The position numbers and the translations under genes were made by a program. From an uncultured Fretibacterium sp. (GTDB lineage Bacteria > Synergistota > Synergistia > Synergistales > Aminobacteriaceae): a stretch of DNA of 18,134 nt. The notes under the pieces are model-generated. The model was not told the DNA's origin, ran no database searches, and saw only the letters and a program-made list of their open reading frames with translations. This document shows positions 15,343 to 18,134 of the stretch, piece after piece. How positions within the stretch are numbered: the stretch's first letter is position 1; every line of letters begins with the position of its first letter. The stretch is taken from contig CALAUZ010000039.1 of NCBI GenBank assembly GCA_937892105.1, forward strand, positions 1-18,134. The letters run 5' to 3'.

Positions 15343-16221
15343 TCAATAGTAAGCCTTGCGATATTTTTCTTCAAGTGAGTCAAGTTTACGCTTTCTTTGC
15401 TCTTTCACCAACTTACTTTGCTCCGTATTATACGCAAGATATTTCTGTATCGTCAGTTTCTCGTCATCATTCGCAAACTCCAAAGCCCGCCGGAACAATT
15501 TCTGCTCACCCAGCGGAGAAGGTATCTTGCATAGTTCATCAGCATTATGCACTCTCAATTCGGCCATGAGCTTACCCAGATATGCCTGCGAGGTTTCAGG
15601 GTCTTGACGTAATGCCTGCTCAAAGTAGCGTTCTGCCTCAGCAAAATCATCATCACTGAGGAATATTCTTCCACGCTTAATTAATGCTGGGGTCTCGACA
15701 CCGAGTATCGGCTCAAACGTTTTGGGAGTTGGAGACGGTGAAGGAGCTGTGTTAGGTGTGAATGCGGGAGACATGTTCGATGGATTTGCACTTATAGGGG
15801 CTGAAGGCGCATAGAGTTCGGGAGCTTTATCGAAGAAGGCACAGACTGCCGCAGCGATGTAGCAACATGCCCAAACAAAAGCTGTTTTCATCCATAATGA
15901 CAACGCTAACTTCTCCGGATCAAACGGTAAATTCTTCTCAGCAATTACCGGACTTTTAATCATGAAGAAGCTGAGTAAATACACTGCCGCACATATACTA
16001 AGGCCGATGGCGCAATAATTTTTTCCTTTTCTGAGCATTGAGCATACGCCGCAAATTACGGCGACTACAGCTATAATGAGGACGCGAATGCCTACTGAGT
16101 TCAAGTCGGGATTTGGTGCTGAAAGTAAATCCGCGCAACTTAGGCCGATTACTGGTACTACAGGCTGAAACAGGCTTAGTCCTGAGCCAAAAAGCGCGAG
16201 AATAAAAGCAGCTATATTCAT
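15343..16221 (-). CDS. Membrane protein with C-terminal TPR-like region
   Basis: This gene encodes 292 residues. About four hydrophobic helices lie in the first 130 residues (IAAFILALFGSGLSLF; VLIIAVVAVICGVCSM; AIGLSICAAVYLLSFFMI; AFVWACCYIAAAVCAFF). A Pro/Ser/Thr-rich linker follows (about 137-170), then a TPR-like unit ALIKRGRIFLSDDDFAEAERYFEQALRQDPETSQAYLGKLMAELRV and a charged helical tail. The TPR-like unit matches a family common in gut anaerobes, often fused to zinc-ribbon or membrane parts, of unknown function; a scaffold role at the membrane is an inference. The start is ATG 16221, with GGAGGT 7 bases upstream. A TTG five codons earlier is part of that SD and is rejected. Confidence 0.82.
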   Translation of the reverse strand: MNIAAFILALFGSGLSLFQPVVPVIGLSCADLLSAPNPDLNSVGIRVLIIAVVAVICGVCSMLRKGKNYCAIGLSICAAVYLLSFFMIKSPVIAEKNLPFDPEKLALSLWMKTAFVWACCYIAAAVCAFFDKAPELYAPSAPISANPSNMSPAFTPNTAPSPSPTPKTFEPILGVETPALIKRGRIFLSDDDFAEAERYFEQALRQDPETSQAYLGKLMAELRVHNADELCKIPSPLGEQKLFRRALEFANDDEKLTIQKYLAYNTEQSKLVKEQRKRKLDSLEEKYRKAYY

Positions 16222-16262
16222 GCTTTTTACCTCCAATTAATGATATATTTATTATTAAGTTT

Positions 16263-16301
16263 AATAGTAATTTACTTTTTTTTTTACAATAGTAAAATTA
16301 C
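16263..16301. repeat. Direct repeats flanking a T10 run upstream of the TPR gene
   Basis: AATAGTAATTTAC (16263-16275) and AATAGTAAAATTAC (16288-16301) are near-identical direct repeats 25 bases apart. They are separated by ten T (16276-16285). The region lies 42-80 bases before the minus-strand TPR gene start and is very AT-rich, so it probably covers that gene's promoter; I cannot pick convincing hexamers. Confidence 0.6.
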
Positions 16302-16346
16302 CTAATTTGTTAATGATTGAGAAAAACTTGTGCCTGATATGTGTGC

Positions 16347-16376
16347 TTGACATTTTGAGGGGTGATTGCGTATAAT
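16347..16376 (+). promoter_or_regulatory. Consensus promoter of the tRNA-Ala gene
   Basis: TTGACA (16347-16352) and TATAAT (16371-16376) are perfect hexamers with an 18-base spacer. Predicted +1 is near 16381-16383, about 15 bases before the mature tRNA 5' end. Confidence 0.88.
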
Positions 16377-16396
16377 TCCTACTGTTGCTTAAAGAT

Positions 16397-16473
<77 letters not shown>

Positions 16474-16506
16474 GAAGATAACACGGTATAGACCGACGAA
16501 ATACAT

Positions 16507-16530
16507 AAACCCGTTACAAAGCGGGTTTTT
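16507..16530 (+). terminator. Terminator after tRNA-Ala
   Basis: AAACCCG (16507-16513) pairs with CGGGTTT (16522-16528), followed by more T. It lies 34 bases after the tRNA. An outer pair GATAACA (16477-16483) and TGTTATC (16532-16538) encloses it. If crossover is in the tRNA 3' end, this terminator is supplied by the island. Confidence 0.8.
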
Positions 16531-16562
16531 CTGTTATCATTACTCCGAGAATGACCGAATAA

Positions 16563-16579
16563 ATAGGCTCAAAGCCTAT
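16563..16579. repeat. Seven-bp inverted repeat between tRNA and integrase
   Basis: ATAGGCT (16563-16569) and AGCCTAT (16573-16579) are perfect inverted arms with a 3-base centre. They lie just before the larger inverted repeat and may be part of a protein-binding region of the attachment site. Confidence 0.6.
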
Positions 16580-16583
16580 ACAT

Positions 16584-16638
16584 GACCGTACAAGAGACCG
16601 TACAAAGCAATGAGCGTACCTGTTCTTTGTACGGTCTC
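16584..16638. repeat. 14-bp perfect inverted repeat plus tandem GACCGTACAA repeats before the integrase
   Basis: GAGACCGTACAAAG (16594-16607) and CTTTGTACGGTCTC (16625-16638) are perfect inverted copies with a 17-base spacer. A further direct copy GACCGTACAA lies at 16584-16593, 12 bases ahead of the second, and a partial GAGCGTAC lies at 16612-16619. Shorter GACCG copies occur at 16491 and 16553. The cluster ends 21 bases before the integrase start. Arm-type integrase or excisionase sites, or an integrase operator, are the likely roles; both are inferred. Confidence 0.85.
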
Positions 16639-16658
16639 AAAGAAAGGAGCAATGAACA

Positions 16659-17804
16659 GTGTTGACAGAATTGCAGGTCAAGAACGCAAAGCCGCGCAAC
16701 GCCAGCTACATGGTTCGCGATGATAAGGGGCTGTATCTTCGCATTGATCCTACAGGGCGCAAGTATTGGATTTTGCGCTACTGGGAAAACAACAAGGAAC
16801 ATAAACTCTCGCTCGGCTCGTATCCTGATTTGTCCCTGAAAGATGCCCGCCTGAAACGTGATGAGATACAGACGGCCAGAGCCAAAGGAAAAAGTCCCAC
16901 GCTGAAAACAGCCAGAGTCCCGCAAATATTCTCAGAGGTCGCCGATGAATGGCTGACCGTCCGCATGAAGGACAAAGCAGAAAGCTACTTACGTACTGTC
17001 CGTTTCCGACTGAACAAATACATATTGCCAACGTTAGGGTCTTGGCCGCTTCGGGAAATAACGTCGAGGAATATCCTGCAGGTTTGTAGGAGCATTGAGG
17101 ATACAGGGCATGATGAGACAGCTAAACGAGTAAAGACCGTGATCGGGCAAATATATCGCTATGCCATAGCTGCAGGATACGCGGATAGTGATCCTACAGC
17201 CGCGCTTCTTGGTGCACTACGGCCACGCAATAACAAGCACTACGCAACCCTCACGAATCCCTCCGAAATAGCAATCCTGATGAGGGCAATGAAGGCTTAT
17301 CCTTACACAGTCATGCGTTGTGCAATGCTTTTCTCTGTGTACACGTTTGCAAGGCCGGGTGAAGTTCGAGCAGCTGAATGGTCAGAAATCAAGGGCGATA
17401 TGTGGGACATACCAGCGGGCAAGATGAAGATGAAGCGTCGCCACATAGTCCCGCTGTCCTCGCAGGTAAAGGACATTCTTGATGAACTGAGGCCGATAAC
17501 TGGCAAAGGCCGCTGGTTATTTCCCACACCGAGAAACAACGGGCACTGTATGTCAGAGAATGGGGGCAGGGTAGCCCTTCGGACAATAGGGTTCACAAAA
17601 GAGCAAATTACTCCTCACGGTTTCAGGGCAATGTTCTCGACAATAGCCAACGAACACGGGATAAACCGTGATGTAATAGAACGACAGCTAGCACACGTTG
17701 AGGAAAACACGGTGCGGGGAGCATACAATCACGCGGAATACATGCCTGAGAGGATAAAGCTGATGCAGTGGTGGGCTGACTACTTAGACAGCCTTACAGA
17801 ATAA
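16659..17804 (+). CDS. Tyrosine-type site-specific integrase (P4/DUF4102 type)
   Basis: This 381-residue recombinase of the P4/CP4-57 integrase group mediates insertion and excision of mobile islands at tRNA 3' ends. The N-terminal arm-binding domain (about 1-85) shows LTELQVKNAKPRNASYMVRDDKGLYLRI...LGSYPDLSLKDARLKRDEI. A core-binding SAM-like domain follows (about 90-180). The catalytic domain has Arg in FARPGEVRAAEW, a Lys in the KMKMKRRHIVPLS region, HGFR (TPHGFRAMFST), His in QLAHVEENTVRGAYNHAEY and the nucleophile Tyr in that last segment. It looks intact. The start is GTG at 16659, 9 bases after AGGAG (16645-16649). An adjacent TTG is possible but its spacing is poorer. Orientation and closeness to tRNA-Ala fit the standard island arrangement. 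Confidence 0.94.
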   Translation: MLTELQVKNAKPRNASYMVRDDKGLYLRIDPTGRKYWILRYWENNKEHKLSLGSYPDLSLKDARLKRDEIQTARAKGKSPTLKTARVPQIFSEVADEWLTVRMKDKAESYLRTVRFRLNKYILPTLGSWPLREITSRNILQVCRSIEDTGHDETAKRVKTVIGQIYRYAIAAGYADSDPTAALLGALRPRNNKHYATLTNPSEIAILMRAMKAYPYTVMRCAMLFSVYTFARPGEVRAAEWSEIKGDMWDIPAGKMKMKRRHIVPLSSQVKDILDELRPITGKGRWLFPTPRNNGHCMSENGGRVALRTIGFTKEQITPHGFRAMFSTIANEHGINRDVIERQLAHVEENTVRGAYNHAEYMPERIKLMQWWADYLDSLTE

Positions 17805-17828
17805 AACAACCCCCTGTTACGGAGGCTG
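17801..17828 (-). terminator. Possible terminator for the minus-strand gene at the window end
   Basis: On the minus strand CCTCC (plus 17821-17825) pairs with GGGGG (plus 17810-17814), followed by TTGTTTTAT. A second hairpin, GTACACAC (17844-17851) with GTGTGTGC (17859-17866), lies directly after the minus-strand stop codon. Both are modest structures; the first has the better T tract. Confidence 0.45.
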
Positions 17829-17867
17829 TCAAGCGAAAACGCAGTACACACGGAGTAAGTGTGTGCA

Positions 17868-18134
17868 CTACTCAGACTGTAGCCGGAGTCGCTCAAAGGC
17901 TTCCTTCACAGCCTTATTGAGTATATTACCATCAAAGCCGAAAGTCTTGTACCCTGCATCAAGTACGGAGTAATAATATTTGCTGGGCAGGGGGTTAATC
18001 TCACATGCTTCGGTTGCCTTCTTTGTCATGATGTAGACCATAGCGGTTATTTCGCCTAAGTCTTGCCCGTCAAGCGAGGTATAGTAAGCCCAATTATAAA
18101 ACAGTAAACGTGATAAAATAACAACATGGCATAT
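17868..18134 (-). CDS. Unrecognised protein, 3' part only
   Basis: On the minus strand the frame is open from the window edge to the TAG at 17868-17870, giving 88 residues. The later part has normal protein-like composition: WAYYTSLDGQDLGEITAMVYIMTKKATEACEINPLPSKYYYSVLDAGYKTFGFDGNILNKAVKEAFERL in pieces. The start is unclear. Either the gene begins outside the window, or it starts at an internal ATG (near 18043 or 18031), since a TATAAT-like element lies at plus-strand 18093-18098. I do not recognise the family. It faces the integrase and is probably the first cargo gene of the island. Confidence 0.5.
   Translation of the reverse strand: MCHVVILSRLLFYNWAYYTSLDGQDLGEITAMVYIMTKKATEACEINPLPSKYYYSVLDAGYKTFGFDGNILNKAVKEAFERLRLQSE

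Noticed and set aside
16222..16236. TTG start for the TPR membrane protein
   Set aside because: The TTG overlaps the GGAGGT that serves as SD for the ATG at 16221.
16560..16660. CRISPR-like array from the repeated GACCGTACAA motif
   Set aside because: There are only three good copies, partly inverted, with no uniform spacers; this fits protein-binding sites instead.

Overview
The window is bacterial chromosome with housekeeping gene clusters, ending in the edge of an integrated element beside a tRNA gene. Shine-Dalgarno sites are strong and the G+C content looks moderate. The order ylxM-ffh-rpsP-khpA-trmD-rplS, a TrmD carrying an extra C-terminal SPOUT-like domain, and PheT next to ZapA suggest a low-profile anaerobic lineage. 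Synergistota is my best guess, but it rests on remembered gene organisation and not on a search.

Layout. (1) 1-4341, + strand: the 3' part of pheT, a small unknown helical protein, zapA, a 42-residue Cys-rich membrane microprotein, rplI and dnaB. (2) 4409-8263: an orphan MacB/FtsX-type permease (-), a small membrane protein with a PH-like domain (+), and a 7-TM hybrid histidine kinase (-). (3) 8403-11256, + strand: two tandem paralogous APC-family amino-acid permeases, divergent from the kinase. They are joined by a run of ten G that sets where the first one ends. (4) 11369-15190, + strand: the SRP/ribosome/tRNA-modification cluster ylxM-ffh-rpsP-khpA-trmD-rplS, closed by a strong terminator. 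(5) 15343-16221, - strand: a TPR membrane protein with an AT-rich upstream region holding a T10 run. (6) 16398-18134: tRNA-Ala(GGC), a repeat-rich region, a P4-type tyrosine integrase, and the 3' part of an unrecognised minus-strand gene. This looks like the left end of a genomic island inserted in the tRNA 3' end; the other end is outside the window.

How it fits together. Clusters 1 and 4 serve translation, protein targeting, replication and division. Cluster 3, with the divergent kinase, looks like nutrient uptake beside a membrane sensor, although the link is only positional.

The most unusual points are these. trmD has no ATG, GTG or TTG start and appears to begin at ATT, with its SD inside khpA, and rimM is missing from its usual place. 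ylxM has a near-consensus promoter that puts +1 exactly on its ATG, so it is probably leaderless. The G10 tract between the permeases could be phase-variable. The integrase is preceded by a 14-bp perfect inverted repeat and several GACCG-type repeats. I saw no CRISPR array, no complete insertion sequence and no clear defence system, and I do not claim a new system beyond these points.
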